Source: Hyphomonas sp. (GTDB lineage: Bacteria > Pseudomonadota > Alphaproteobacteria > Caulobacterales > Hyphomonadaceae). Taken from it: a stretch of 64,000 nucleotides of DNA. The stretch covers positions 2,170,001 to 2,234,000 of the forward strand of contig CP051229.1 in assembly GCA_017792365.1 (NCBI GenBank), read 5' to 3'. Every line of letters begins with the position of its first letter. Position 1 is the stretch's first letter. The notes below the pieces were generated by a model. It had not been told where the DNA came from. It ran no database searches and was given only the letters and a program-made list of their open reading frames with translations. Of the stretch, positions 44,729 to 53,700 are shown piece after piece. A program made the translations under genes and the position numbers.

Positions 44729-45941
44729 GGCCGAAAACAGCTTCTCCGCGCCGGTCAATCCCGGCGACACGATCCGCCGCGTGCTGGTGATCAAGCTCGG
44801 CGCGCTGGGCGATTTCGTGCAGGCCATGGGGGCGATGCGTGTCGTGCGCATGACCCATCCGTCGGCACGGATCACGCTTCTGACCACCCAGCCGTTCGAG
44901 GCGCTGGCCAAGGCGTGTCCCTATTTCGACATCGTCGAAACCGACGGGCGGCCCGAGGACGCCAAGGGCAGCGCTGATCTGGTCCGCCGCATCCGCCAAG
45001 CCAATTACGACATGGTCTACGACTTCCAGAACAGCAAACGCACGGAAGGCTATTTCTCCGGGCTTGGGTCGAAGCGGCCGAAATGGTCCGGCGCCGCCGA
45101 GGGCGCATCGCACCAGCATCGCAACCCCAACAAGGACGTGATGCAGCGGCTGGACCGGATCGAGGAGCAATTGCGCCACGCCGGTCTGCGCCCCGGCCCG
45201 CCCGGCGATCCGACCGGATGGGTCGAAGGCGCGCCGCTGCTGCCAAGCTTCGACTGGGTGCGGCCCGCGTTTCGCGATCCCCCGCGCTTCCAGCCGGAAT
45301 ACTTCAGCCTCTACGGGCCGTACGTCCTTTTGATCCCCGGATCGTCCACCGATCAGGAGCAGAAGCGCTGGCCGATCAAGCACTACATCGAGCTGGCCCG
45401 CTGGTTCGCCGACAATGACATCACCCCCGTGGTGGTGGGCGGCAAGGCCGAGGGCGATATCGGGATGCAGATCGTGCGCGCCGAACAGCGCGCCAAGAGC
45501 ATCATCGGGCGCACCGACCTGTTCCAGCTGGCGACGCTGTCGGAGATGGCGGTGATGGCGATCGGCGGCGACACCGGTCCCATGCACCTTGCGGCGGCGG
45601 CCGGCGCGCCCGGCGTCTGCCTGTTTGCGCAGGACTGGAACGAGGGCATGCGCCACGAACTGAGCAGCGTGTGGAACCCGCAGACCCGGCTCGGGCGCAG
45701 CGCCCCGCGCGGCAGCCACATGTTCGTGCTCTACGCGCCGACCCTCGAGCAGATCCGGGTTTGGGACGTTCAGCACGCGGCGGTGCGGCTGGGCGTTCTG
45801 CCGGAAACCATCAAGGCGCCGCCCGCCCCGCCCAAGAAGATCGAGCCGGAAGACGCTGAAAGCGTTGAGGAGGATGACGGAGAGATCATCCGCGGCGCGC
45901 CGTCTGGCGCAGAAGCCCTCGCCGAAAGCGATGATTCTTGA
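44721..45941 (+). CDS. glycosyltransferase family 9 (heptosyltransferase-like)
   Basis: 406 aa. Matches ADP-heptose:LPS heptosyltransferases: RRVLVIKLGALGDFVQAMGA at the N-terminus, YDFQNSKRTEGYFSGLG, PGSSTDQEQKRWPIKHYIEL and the donor site AIGGDTGPMHLAAAAGAPGV. The ~40-residue acidic C-terminal tail (PEDAESVEEDDGEII) is atypical. Translationally coupled to the preceding GT4 gene; infC follows after 61 bp. Confidence 0.9.
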   Translation: MPEAENSFSAPVNPGDTIRRVLVIKLGALGDFVQAMGAMRVVRMTHPSARITLLTTQPFEALAKACPYFDIVETDGRPEDAKGSADLVRRIRQANYDMVYDFQNSKRTEGYFSGLGSKRPKWSGAAEGASHQHRNPNKDVMQRLDRIEEQLRHAGLRPGPPGDPTGWVEGAPLLPSFDWVRPAFRDPPRFQPEYFSLYGPYVLLIPGSSTDQEQKRWPIKHYIELARWFADNDITPVVVGGKAEGDIGMQIVRAEQRAKSIIGRTDLFQLATLSEMAVMAIGGDTGPMHLAAAAGAPGVCLFAQDWNEGMRHELSSVWNPQTRLGRSAPRGSHMFVLYAPTLEQIRVWDVQHAAVRLGVLPETIKAPPAPPKKIEPEDAESVEEDDGEIIRGAPSGAEALAESDDS

Positions 45942-46002
45942 ACATTTTACCCGGAACAGGCATATTCCACCGCCTTAACGACAACATCCATGGAGAATCG
46001 CC

Positions 46003-46545
46003 ATAGCTCGCCGACCAAATGCGGCCCCGCCGCCCAGCAAGAAGACCGGCCCGAGGGTCAATGAGGATATCGAGGCCGAACGCGTTCTACTCATCGACGA
46101 GAATGGCGAAAAACAGGGGGTGATGCCTCTTGAGGCGGCCCTCGACGCTGCGCGCGAAGCCGGGCTCGACCTGGTTGAAGTTGCGCCAGACGGCGAACCT
46201 CCCGTTGTAAAGATTGCGGACTACGGCAAGCAGCGCTTTGCCGAGCAGAAGAAGCGCGCCGAAGCCCGCAAGAAGCAGAAATCCGCTGATCTCAAAGAGA
46301 TCAAGATGCGGCCGAACATCGACACCCACGACTACGAAGTGAAGGCGCGCAATATACGCCGCTTCTTCGAGGACGGGGATAAGGTGAAGATCACCCTGCG
46401 CTTCCGCGGCCGGGAGATGGCCCACCAGCATCTCGGCATGGAGCTGATGGCCAAGGTCAAGGAAGACTTCTCTGACGTCTCCAAGATCGAGCTGGAGCCC
46501 AAGCTTGAGGGCCGCCAGATGATCATGGTGATGGCGCCGCGCTAG
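46003..46545 (+). CDS. infC: translation initiation factor IF-3, non-canonical ATA start
   Basis: 180 aa when begun at ATA 46003, seven bases after GGAG; the sequence then gives [40 protein letters not shown] and [20 protein letters not shown], all IF-3 N-domain, followed by the linker rich in Lys and the C-domain ([36 protein letters not shown]). The first in-frame ATG (46120) would remove about 39 conserved residues. Rare start codons are a hallmark of infC, used for autoregulation: IF-3 rejects non-canonical starts. Confidence 0.93.
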   Translation: MARRPNAAPPPSKKTGPRVNEDIEAERVLLIDENGEKQGVMPLEAALDAAREAGLDLVEVAPDGEPPVVKIADYGKQRFAEQKKRAEARKKQKSADLKEIKMRPNIDTHDYEVKARNIRRFFEDGDKVKITLRFRGREMAHQHLGMELMAKVKEDFSDVSKIELEPKLEGRQMIMVMAPR

Positions 46546-46622
46546 GCGCGCCCTTCCCGCTTCAAACCGCTGACGCTTTACTGTATCTGATGCCGAACAA
46601 CCGGCACGGAGCAGTAAAGCGC

Positions 46623-46967
46623 ATGCGCCCTCTTCACTATCGCACCGCCTACGTTTCGATGTGCATGGCCTTTCTGGCCGTGGCGTGCGCCCCTGCGGGC
46701 ACGGGCGACAATGATGGCGGATCGTCCGCTGAGCCGCCGGCCGCCAGCGAGGAGCAGATGGCCGCGATCCCGGAAGACGATACCTGCAACGCCGCGCGCT
46801 ACGCCCACCTGATCGGGCGCCCGATCGACATGCCCGGCATGATCGAAGCCAGCGCCGACCTGCGCCATATCTATCCCGACACCCAGGTGACCATGGACTT
46901 CCGCCCTGACCGGGTGAATTTCCGCATCGACGAGGACGGGCGGATCGCCGAAATCACCTGCGGCTAG
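46623..46967 (+). CDS. peptidase inhibitor I78 family lipoprotein
   Basis: 114 aa. Lipoprotein signal MCMAFLAVACAP. The I78 core is complete: DDTCNAARYAHLIGRPID, then RHIYPDTQVTMDFRPDRVNF and RIDEDGRIAEITCG, including the two cysteines. The family is named for an inhibitor of serine proteases; many bacterial members are exported and of unknown target. It is inserted between infC and rpmI, which are normally adjacent. Confidence 0.88.
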   Translation: MRPLHYRTAYVSMCMAFLAVACAPAGTGDNDGGSSAEPPAASEEQMAAIPEDDTCNAARYAHLIGRPIDMPGMIEASADLRHIYPDTQVTMDFRPDRVNFRIDEDGRIAEITCG

Positions 46968-47025
46968 GCGGCCCTGAGCCGTCCCGGGGCCGCTAGGACC
47001 TTCGATCCAGTCCTCGATTCCTTCC

Positions 47026-47053
47026 TTGATTCTGGGCGCTTTGTGCGTATAAC
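47026..47053 (+). promoter_or_regulatory. probable sigma70-type promoter for rpmI-rplT
   Basis: TTGATT at 47026-47031 and TATAAC at 47048-47053 with a 16-bp spacer, about 105 bp before the rpmI start. The 195-bp leader contains no gene. Confidence 0.5.
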
Positions 47054-47162
47054 CGCCGCTTCCACGAATGCGCTGGACGGGGCCAAAGGCATGCCTCTCC
47101 GGCCTAAATCATTGGCGTCGCGCCGCTTTTTGCGGGTCTGACTGTCGCCCAAGGAGATGAAA

Positions 47163-47369
47163 ATGCCGAAGATGAAGACCAAGAAGGCCGCTGCGAAGCG
47201 GTTCAAGATCACCGCGACCGGCAAGATCAAGCACGGCGTGGTTGGCAAACGCCACCGGCTGATGAGCCACAATTCGAAGTATATTCGCACCAACCGCGGC
47301 ACAGAGCTGCTGTCGTCGGCGGATACGCCTCGCATTCACAAGAAGTTCCTTCCGTACGGGCTCGACTAG
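47163..47369 (+). CDS. rpmI: 50S ribosomal protein L35
   Basis: 68 aa, starts MPKMKTKKAAAKRFKITATG at ATG 47163 with AAGGAG upstream; ends with PRIHKKFLPYGLD. Highly basic and of standard length. An in-frame ATG two codons earlier is less well spaced from the ribosome site. First gene of rpmI-rplT-pheST. Confidence 0.97.
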   Translation: MPKMKTKKAAAKRFKITATGKIKHGVVGKRHRLMSHNSKYIRTNRGTELLSSADTPRIHKKFLPYGLD

Positions 47370-47420
47370 ACGCTCGCCTGAACTTCTTCGTTCTCTCATC
47401 AGATCTACTGGAGGCATTTC

Positions 47421-47783
47421 ATGCCACGCGCTCGCCAAACCGTTCCGGCCCACGCCCGGCACCGTAAAGTCATCAAGGCCGCCAAGGGTTTCTACGGCCG
47501 CCGCAAGAACACGTTCCGCACCGCGCAGGCCGCGGTCATCAAATCCGGAACCAACGCCTACAAGGGCCGCAAGCAGAAGAAACGCACCTTCCGCTCGCTC
47601 TGGATCCAGCGCATCAACGCCGCTGTCCGCGCCAACGACGAGAACATGACGTACTCGCGTTTCATCGACGGCCTGTCGAAAGCCGGCATCACCGTCGACC
47701 GCAAAGTTATGGCTGATCTCGCCGTACACGAGCCTGCCGCCTTTACCGCCCTGGTGGAGAAGGCCCGGGGCGCGCTGGCCTAG
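47421..47783 (+). CDS. rplT: 50S ribosomal protein L20
   Basis: 120 aa; [20 protein letters not shown] and [20 protein letters not shown] are diagnostic. The first eight residues (MPRARQTV) differ from the usual MARVKRGV, but the frame and start are otherwise clear, with TGGAGG upstream. Lies 51 bp after rpmI. Confidence 0.97.
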   Translation: MPRARQTVPAHARHRKVIKAAKGFYGRRKNTFRTAQAAVIKSGTNAYKGRKQKKRTFRSLWIQRINAAVRANDENMTYSRFIDGLSKAGITVDRKVMADLAVHEPAAFTALVEKARGALA

Positions 47784-47792
47784 TTTCTTCTG

Positions 47793-47818
47793 GCGCGTTT
47801 CCGCACGGAGACGCGCCG
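47793..47818 (+). terminator. stem-loop between rplT and pheS
   Basis: GGCGCGT and TCCG pair with CGGA and ACGCGCC. No T-run follows immediately, so it may be an RNA-processing or attenuating hairpin rather than a complete terminator. Confidence 0.45.
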
Positions 47819-47915
47819 GGCCAGACTTACTTTCCCTAGCATTCTCCGCTAGTTCCGACCGCAAGCGCGGGGCGGATATGGGCCCGTGCATGCCAACCAG
47901 AGGCACGAGGCCGAC

Positions 47916-48992
47916 ATGTCTGTTCTGGACGAATTGTCCACCATCGAGACCGAAGTGATGGCCGCCGTCAGCGGCGCCGCCGACGAGTCGGCACTGGAGG
48001 CTGTGCGCGTCGCAGAGCTGGGCAAGAAGGGGCGCGTCTCCGGCCTGATGAAGACGCTGGGCGGCATGAGCCCGGAAGAACGCCAGACGGCGGGGCCTGC
48101 GCTCAATGGACTGCGCGACAAGCTGGCGACCGCGATCGCCGCGCGCAAGGCCGAGCTGGAAATGGCGGCGCTGAACCAGCGGCTCGAGACCGAACGCGAA
48201 GACCTGACCTACCGCCGAAGCTGCAGCCGGCGGGCGCTGCTGCTTGATGCAGGTGTTCGAGGAGTAGCCGCGATCTTCGCCGACATGGGTTTCGCCGTCG
48301 CCGAAGGTCCCGACATCGAGGACGACTTCCACAACTTCACGGCGCTGAACTTCCCGGAGGGCCACCCCGCCCGGGAGATGCACGACACGTTCTTCATGAA
48401 GCCGGACGCCGAGGGCAGGCGGAAGGTGCTGCGCACGCACACCTCGCCGGTGCAGATCCGCACCATGATGAACCAGAAGCCGCCGATCCGCGTGATCATT
48501 CCCGGCCGCGTCTATCGCAAGGACTGGGATGCGACGCACACGCCGATGTTCCACCAGATCGAGGGACTGGTGATCGACAAGTCGACCCACATGGGTCACC
48601 TGAAATCGTGCCTGACGGAGGCCTTCTCGCGCTTCTTTGAGGTGGAGCGCGCGGAGAGCCGGTTCCGGCCACACTTCTTCCCGTTCACCGAACCGTCCGC
48701 CGAAATGGACATTCGCTGCGACCGCTCCGGCAAGGAGATCAAGGTCGGCGAGGGTGATGACTGGCTGGAGATTCTCGGCTGCGGGATGGTGCATCCCAAC
48801 GTGCTCAGGAATTGCGGGCTCGACCCGGAGGAATACCAGGGCTTCGCCTTCGGCCTCGGCGTCGATCGTCTGGCGATGCTGAAATACGGCATGCCGGACC
48901 TGCGCCCCTACTTCGAGGCGGATGTCGACTGGATCAAACATTACGGCTTCAAGCCGTGGCTGCTGCCGAGCGTGACCGGGGGGCTGAGCTGA
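47916..48992 (+). CDS. pheS: phenylalanyl-tRNA synthetase alpha subunit, with a garbled internal segment
   Basis: 358 codons, open throughout. The coiled-coil N-terminus and class II catalytic core ([89 protein letters not shown]) are normal. Between ~48210 and 48272 the family sequence is visible only in other frames: PPKLQPAG in one, then MQVFEE in another, then back at VAAIFAD. At least three indels cancel out, leaving 25 wrong residues and losing a conserved HPV-type motif. Best read as a local sequencing or assembly problem. pheT overlaps by one base. Confidence 0.92.
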   Translation: MSVLDELSTIETEVMAAVSGAADESALEAVRVAELGKKGRVSGLMKTLGGMSPEERQTAGPALNGLRDKLATAIAARKAELEMAALNQRLETEREDLTYRRSCSRRALLLDAGVRGVAAIFADMGFAVAEGPDIEDDFHNFTALNFPEGHPAREMHDTFFMKPDAEGRRKVLRTHTSPVQIRTMMNQKPPIRVIIPGRVYRKDWDATHTPMFHQIEGLVIDKSTHMGHLKSCLTEAFSRFFEVERAESRFRPHFFPFTEPSAEMDIRCDRSGKEIKVGEGDDWLEILGCGMVHPNVLRNCGLDPEEYQGFAFGLGVDRLAMLKYGMPDLRPYFEADVDWIKHYGFKPWLLPSVTGGLS

Positions 48993-51400
48993 TGAAATTC
49001 ACCCTCTCCTGGCTGAAGGACTATCTGAAGACGGATGCGGGGCTGCCCGAAATCCTCGATGCGATGATGCGCGCAGGGCTCGAGGTCGAGCATGTCGAGG
49101 ACCCGGCCGAGAAGCTGAAGGACTTCACGATCGCGAAGGTGATCGAGGCAAAGCCCCACCCGGACGCCGACAAGCTGCGCGTGTGCACGGTCGAGACCAA
49201 GGACGGGACCAAGCAGATCGTGTGTGGGGCGCCGAATGCGCGCACCGGCATGACGGCGGTCTATGCGCCGCTGGGGACGTTCATCCCTGGGCTCGACTTC
49301 GCGCTGGACAAGAAGCCGCGCAAAATCCGCGGCGTCGAGAGCCACGGCATGATGTGCTCGGTGAAGGAGCTGGAGATCGGCGACGATCATGACGGCATCA
49401 TCGACCTTGAAGGCGATTTTAAAGTGGGACAGCCGGCGGCCGAAGCGCTGGGCCTGACCGACAAGATCATCGACTTCGAAGTGACGCCGAACCGGCCCGA
49501 CTGGCTTGGCGTGGTTGGCGTTGCGCGCGATATCGCGGCGACAGGCCCCGGCAAGTTCAAGCCGCCTGAGATGAAAGAGACCAAGGGCGGCTTTCCGTGT
49601 CCCGTCTCGATCAAGCTGGAGGCGCCGGACGCCTGCCCGATCTTCGCAGGGCGGCTGATCAGGGGCGTGAAGAACGGGCCGTCGCCGAAATGGCTGCAGG
49701 ACCGACTGAAGGCGATCGGGATCAATCCGAAGAACCTTCTGGTCGACGTCACCAACTACATCTCCTTCGACCGCTGCCGTCCGCTGCACGTCTATGATGC
49801 CGCGAAGCTGAAGGGCGGCATTGTCGCGCGGATGGGGACGGGGGCGGATCGTTTCGTCGCGCTGGACGGCGAGACGTACGACAAACTCGAAGGCAAGTGC
49901 GTGATCGCCGATGAGTCTGGCGCCATCGGGCTTGGCGGCGTGATGGGCGGGGCGAGCACGGGCTGTTCGGCTGAGACGACCGACGTGTTCATCGAGGCGG
50001 CGTGGTTCGACCCGGACCTGACGGCGCGGACGGGGCGCGACACCGGCATCCTTTCCGATGCGCGCTTCCGCTTCGAGCGGGGCGTTGATCCGCGCTCGTG
50101 CGAGGACGGCATCGAGGCGGCCACCGCGATCATCCTGGAGCATGGCGGCGGCGAGGCGTCGGAAATCCTTGTCGCCGGCAAGCCGCCGAAGCGCCGCGAC
50201 GAAGTGGTGTTCCACGTGCGCGACATGGAGCGCCTGACCGGCGTCGACATGAAACCAAAGCGGATGAAGGCGATCCTAGAGGACCTCGGGTTCGAGATCG
50301 AGAAGGAAGGCAAGCACGACTGGACGCTGAAGGTTCCGTCGTGGCGTCCGGACATCGAGGGCTCTGCCGACATCGTCGAGGAGCTGATCCGCATCGAGGG
50401 CTATGACGCCCTGCCCGATGCGCCGCTGCCGTCGCTGGAGACGATGGGCGTGGTGGTGACGCCGCTGCAGAACCGTGTGCGCGTTGCGCGGCGGGTGATG
50501 GCGGCGCGCGGCTTTCTTGAGACCGTGACGTGGAGCTTCATGTCGAAGGACAAGGCGGCGCTGTCGCTGGATGGCGCCAATGCGCTGAGCGATGCGCTGA
50601 CAATCGACAACCCGATTGCGTCCGACCTCGACTACATGCGCCCGACGATGATGGCGAACCTCGCCGAAGCGGCCCAGCGCAACATGGATCATGGCGCGGA
50701 GGACGTGCGCCTGTTCGAGGCGGGACCGATTTATGCCAGCGATGCGCCGGACGGGCAGCGCACGCTGGTTGCAGGTCTGGTGCAGGCCGGCAGGCTGCGC
50801 CACTGGGCCGGCAACCCGCAAGCCTACGACGCGATGGCGGCGAAGGCCGATGCGTTCGCGGTGCTCGAGGCGCTTGGCCAGCCGACCGACAAGCTAATGG
50901 TGATGGAGCCGGTGGGCCCGCACTGGCATCCGGGCCGCGCAGCGACCTTGCGGCTGGGACCGAAGAACGTGCTGGCGACATTTGGCGAACTGCACCCCGG
51001 CTTCCTCAAGGCGCTGGACGTGAAAGGGCGCGTGGCCGGGTTCGAGGTGGACCTGGGCGCGATCCCGGAAGCGCGGGCGAAGGGCGGCAAGACGAAGCCG
51101 GTGCTCGACAAGGCGGACCAGACGCCGGTGCGGCGCGACTTTGCGTTCGTCGTCGACGAACAGGTTGCGGCCGGAGACATCCTGAAGGCGGCGCGCAAGG
51201 CGGAGCAGAAGCTGATCGCCAACATCATTGTGTTCGACATCTATCGCGGAACCGGGCTGGACGATGGCAAGAAGTCGGTGGCGATCGAGGTGACGCTGCA
51301 GCCGCGCGGCGAGGCGCTGAAGGACGAGGACATCGACAGGATCGCCAAAGCGATCGTCGCGGGCGTTGAGAAGGCGACGGGCGGCGCGCTGCGCGGCTAG
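48992..51400 (+). CDS. pheT: phenylalanyl-tRNA synthetase beta subunit
   Basis: 802 aa, full length. N-terminal [20 protein letters not shown], an EMAP-like tRNA-binding domain (VIEAKPHPDADKLRVCTVET, IVCGAPNARTGMTAVYAPLG, GVESHGMMCSVKELEIG), the B3/B4 editing domain (LLVDVTNYISFDRCRPLHVY, GAIGLGGVMGGASTGCS), B5, the core, and the C-terminal ferredoxin-fold anticodon domain (VRRDFAFVVDEQVAAGDI). ATG 48992 overlaps the pheS stop (TGATG). Frame intact. Confidence 0.97.
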   Translation: MKFTLSWLKDYLKTDAGLPEILDAMMRAGLEVEHVEDPAEKLKDFTIAKVIEAKPHPDADKLRVCTVETKDGTKQIVCGAPNARTGMTAVYAPLGTFIPGLDFALDKKPRKIRGVESHGMMCSVKELEIGDDHDGIIDLEGDFKVGQPAAEALGLTDKIIDFEVTPNRPDWLGVVGVARDIAATGPGKFKPPEMKETKGGFPCPVSIKLEAPDACPIFAGRLIRGVKNGPSPKWLQDRLKAIGINPKNLLVDVTNYISFDRCRPLHVYDAAKLKGGIVARMGTGADRFVALDGETYDKLEGKCVIADESGAIGLGGVMGGASTGCSAETTDVFIEAAWFDPDLTARTGRDTGILSDARFRFERGVDPRSCEDGIEAATAIILEHGGGEASEILVAGKPPKRRDEVVFHVRDMERLTGVDMKPKRMKAILEDLGFEIEKEGKHDWTLKVPSWRPDIEGSADIVEELIRIEGYDALPDAPLPSLETMGVVVTPLQNRVRVARRVMAARGFLETVTWSFMSKDKAALSLDGANALSDALTIDNPIASDLDYMRPTMMANLAEAAQRNMDHGAEDVRLFEAGPIYASDAPDGQRTLVAGLVQAGRLRHWAGNPQAYDAMAAKADAFAVLEALGQPTDKLMVMEPVGPHWHPGRAATLRLGPKNVLATFGELHPGFLKALDVKGRVAGFEVDLGAIPEARAKGGKTKPVLDKADQTPVRRDFAFVVDEQVAAGDILKAARKAEQKLIANIIVFDIYRGTGLDDGKKSVAIEVTLQPRGEALKDEDIDRIAKAIVAGVEKATGGALRG

Positions 51401-51465
51401 GCGCGCGCCGGCGCCTCCGTGCAGCGTTGCTGGCGGAGTGTTTGTTCTGGTTGTCAGACAACGGC

Positions 51466-51576
51466 GTCATTCCGGGCGGAGGCGCACAGCGCCGCAGACC
51501 CGGAACCCAGTCCTCGAAGTAACTTCGCACCGCTGGGTTCCGGATCGGCGCGGCTGCGCCGCTTGTCCGGAATGAC
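51466..51576. repeat. full-length REP-like palindromic repeat
   Basis: 111 bp, termini GTCATTCCGG/CCGGAATGAC, with the same internal ACCCGGAACCCAG / CTGGGTTCCGG arms and CGGCGCGGCTGCGCCG hairpin as 20428-20544. The left internal block differs (GGCGCACAGCGCCGCAG). It lies 15 bp from the 3' end of the second copy of the duplicated ORF. Confidence 0.85.
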
Positions 51577-51591
51577 ACTTGGGGGGTGGGT

Positions 51592-52080
51592 CTAAGGCGG
51601 CGCCGCGATGCGGGATGGAGTGTGTGCAGGGACAGCGGCGCAGGCCGCGTGGCGCGTGAGGCGCACGCCGTAGCGGCGGCGCTGGTTTCGGAAATAGAGG
51701 TAGGTGAATTTGCGTGAGAAGCGGCTGCGGCGTCCCATGGCGCGGCGGTATTGCGCCATGCGCGAGGCGCGGCGGCGGTTGATGATGATGCGGTGGTGGG
51801 GGTGGAGGGCGCTTGGTTTCAGGCGGACACCGATCTCGAAGCGGCGGCGGTTGCTGACGACGTAGGCTTCGTGGGTTTCGAGAAGGTCGGGGCGGCCGGC
51901 GATCCTTGCTGCGGCTTCGAAGGTGAGGCGGGCGAGGAGCTGTTCGGCTTCGGCGAAGAGGCGCTCGAGTTCGAGATGGCGGGCTGGGTCTTCGAGGAAC
52001 TGGAGCATCAATGCGATCAGCGCCCGGACGCGGTCTAGCGTCGGGTTGTGGTCGTGCTGTGATGTTGGGGCCGTGGTCAT
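51592..52080 (-). CDS. uncharacterised basic protein, duplicated cassette ORF copy 2
   Basis: 162 aa, same length and about 80% identical to 19934-20422. Shared blocks include QHDHNPTLDRVRALIALMLQ, ERLFAEAEQLLARLTFE and RLKPSALHPHHRII; the C-terminus again is Arg/His-rich (RRAMGRRSRFSRKFTYLYFR). Many differences between copies are at third codon positions (for example CTC/CTA, GCG/GCA, CAA/CAG), a pattern that fits a translated, selected ORF, although the upstream non-coding DNA is also well conserved. No known domain recognised. The orientation is opposite to copy 1. Confidence 0.6.
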   Translation of the reverse strand: MTTAPTSQHDHNPTLDRVRALIALMLQFLEDPARHLELERLFAEAEQLLARLTFEAAARIAGRPDLLETHEAYVVSNRRRFEIGVRLKPSALHPHHRIIINRRRASRMAQYRRAMGRRSRFSRKFTYLYFRNQRRRYGVRLTRHAACAAVPAHTPSRIAAPP

Positions 52081-52181
52081 GTGAGGGACATGATGCGGGT
52101 GGGCGTGGGGTGTTGGACAGGATTTGGGGATTTGCTGTTCTGGCGGACGTCTCGCCGGTTTTCCTGATGGACAGATCGTCA

Positions 52182-52295
52182 GGCTGCGCCCGGCTTTTTC
52201 TCATTGGCTGGACCGCCTTCGCTGGGGACGCGACTTTGTCACGCTTCAATTCAAAGCGTCTCAGAGACGCGTCCCCAGCAGAGGCTGGGGTCCGG
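52182..52295. repeat. long-inverted-repeat element, copy 3 (decayed), upstream of ORF copy 2
   Basis: Mirror image of copy 2: the terminator-like GGCTGCGCCCGGCTTTTTC at 52182-52200, then a damaged left arm (GGCTGGACCGCCTTCGCTGG onward, about 52206-52232) and a better right arm (ACGCGTCCCCAGCAGAGGCT onward, 52267-52295). The arms no longer match perfectly. It fills most of the 312-bp space upstream of the ORF copy. Confidence 0.75.
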
Positions 52296-52392
52296 AGGTG
52301 GGGGGTGGGAAGGGGTTGGCGGGGTGAAGCGTCCCCGCTCCCAAAAAACGCCCCCGCGTTTGCGGGCGCTTGGTTGGCGATGACCGATTGCC

Positions 52393-53571
52393 CTACTCGC
52401 CTTCGGCGTCGAGGGCTGTGTCGATGCCCATGACCATGCCGCGGAGGAGGAGGGCGTATTGCCTTCGTGGCAGGCGCGTATTCGTGGAGGCGCTCGGACG
52501 TGAGGCGGATCGGCATCTCGCCGCGCCATTCGGAGGTGTAGTTCACCGGGTCGTTGATGGTGAATTCGTAGAACAGCTCCTGATCGGAGACGCGGGTGAA
52601 GCGTTCGGTGGCGACGCCTTCCGCCGAGAGCGGGATGCGGCCATAGGCCTGCAGGTCGTGGAGGTTGCGGGTCCTGACGACGAGCGTGTCGCCTTCCCAC
52701 CAGCCGACCGAATCGCCGAACCATTGCGCGACCTCGTCCGGACGGTGCGAGCATCCTGCGGACCATCGACGATGCGGATGATGCGCGCATCGTGGTTCAT
52801 CTCGATGTTCATCATGATGTGGTCAGGCGATTGCGCGATCTGGATGTGGTTGTTGTACATCGTGTTGGTGATCGGCGGGCCGCCCTGGTTGGAGAACGAG
52901 GTGAGGCACCGATCGCCGATCGTGCGGATTTCCGGCCCGGTATTGTCGGACCCGCGCGCAGCGGACATGCGGGCGGCGCGCGCCTCACGGCCTTCAGCCG
53001 AATACGGGATCTGGCCATCCTCGGGATAGACCACCCATGACGAACGGTATTCGCCGTTGACCTTGCCGTATTCCGAACCGGGATCGATCCAGAACGCATT
53101 GTAGCCGGCGCCGGGATTGCGGTCGGTGAAGGTTCCGGCATCGGGGTCGGTGCGCAGCTGGCTGTCGCGCGCGAGCCTGACGTAGTCGGTCTGGTTGGCG
53201 AAATTCTCGACCTCTTCGGTGGGGATGACGAGCGTCTCGATGTCGGCGCCGGCGCGGCCGCTGGCGCCGCGGGTGAGCGTGGTCAGCGAGGCCGTGGTCC
53301 ACACGCCCTGGAAATCCGGCGCGCCAAAGGCGGTGCGCGGCGGTTCGTAGTTCGGATCCCAGGCGCCGAGGTCGCGGAAATAGGGGACCGGCGAAATGAA
53401 GGCTTCCTCGCCCCCGATCGTCTTCGGTCCTTCGACCGGGCCATCGTCCTTGGCGTAGCCGACGCCCGAGCCCTCGCCGATGCGTTGGGCGTGCGCGGAA
53501 AGCGGAGCCGCGAGCGCCAGTGCGCAGGCGGCGATGACGAGGCGCAAGCCTGCCCTGCCGGGTCTGATCAT
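52393..53571 (-). CDS. exported protein of unknown function, frameshifted in the C-terminal part
   Basis: Start ATG 53571 with GGGAGGAA; Sec signal LVIAACALALAAPLSAHAQ. The first ~275 codons are one frame (AFGAPDFQGVWTTASLTTLT, YNAFWIDPGSEYGKVNGEYR, MYNNHIQIAQSPDHIMMNIE). A base is lost at ~52740; the next frame gives VNDPVNYTSEW-like sequence and MPIRLTSERLHEY; two further indels at ~52475 and ~52459 are needed to read CHEGNYALLLRGMVMGIDTA up to the TAG at 52393. Net change is zero mod 3; reconstructed length 392 aa. The PDFQGVW start and EYACHEGNY end are typical of an alphaproteobacterial secreted family without known function. Confidence 0.75.
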
Positions 53572-53700
53572 GATTGGTTCCTCCCAGAACGTCGTTTTGA
53601 CTATAGAGCCGCAGATTTGCCGCCCTGCCAATGGCGCTCTCAAAGCATTGATGCCGACGACGTGGATCGCCCTACCGTAAGCGGAAGGCGCGGCCTGTCC

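Noticed and set aside
51467-52546. 359-codon minus-strand frame
   Set aside because: Chimeric: the start belongs to the frameshifted exported protein, the rest runs out of frame through the repeat and the cassette ORF.
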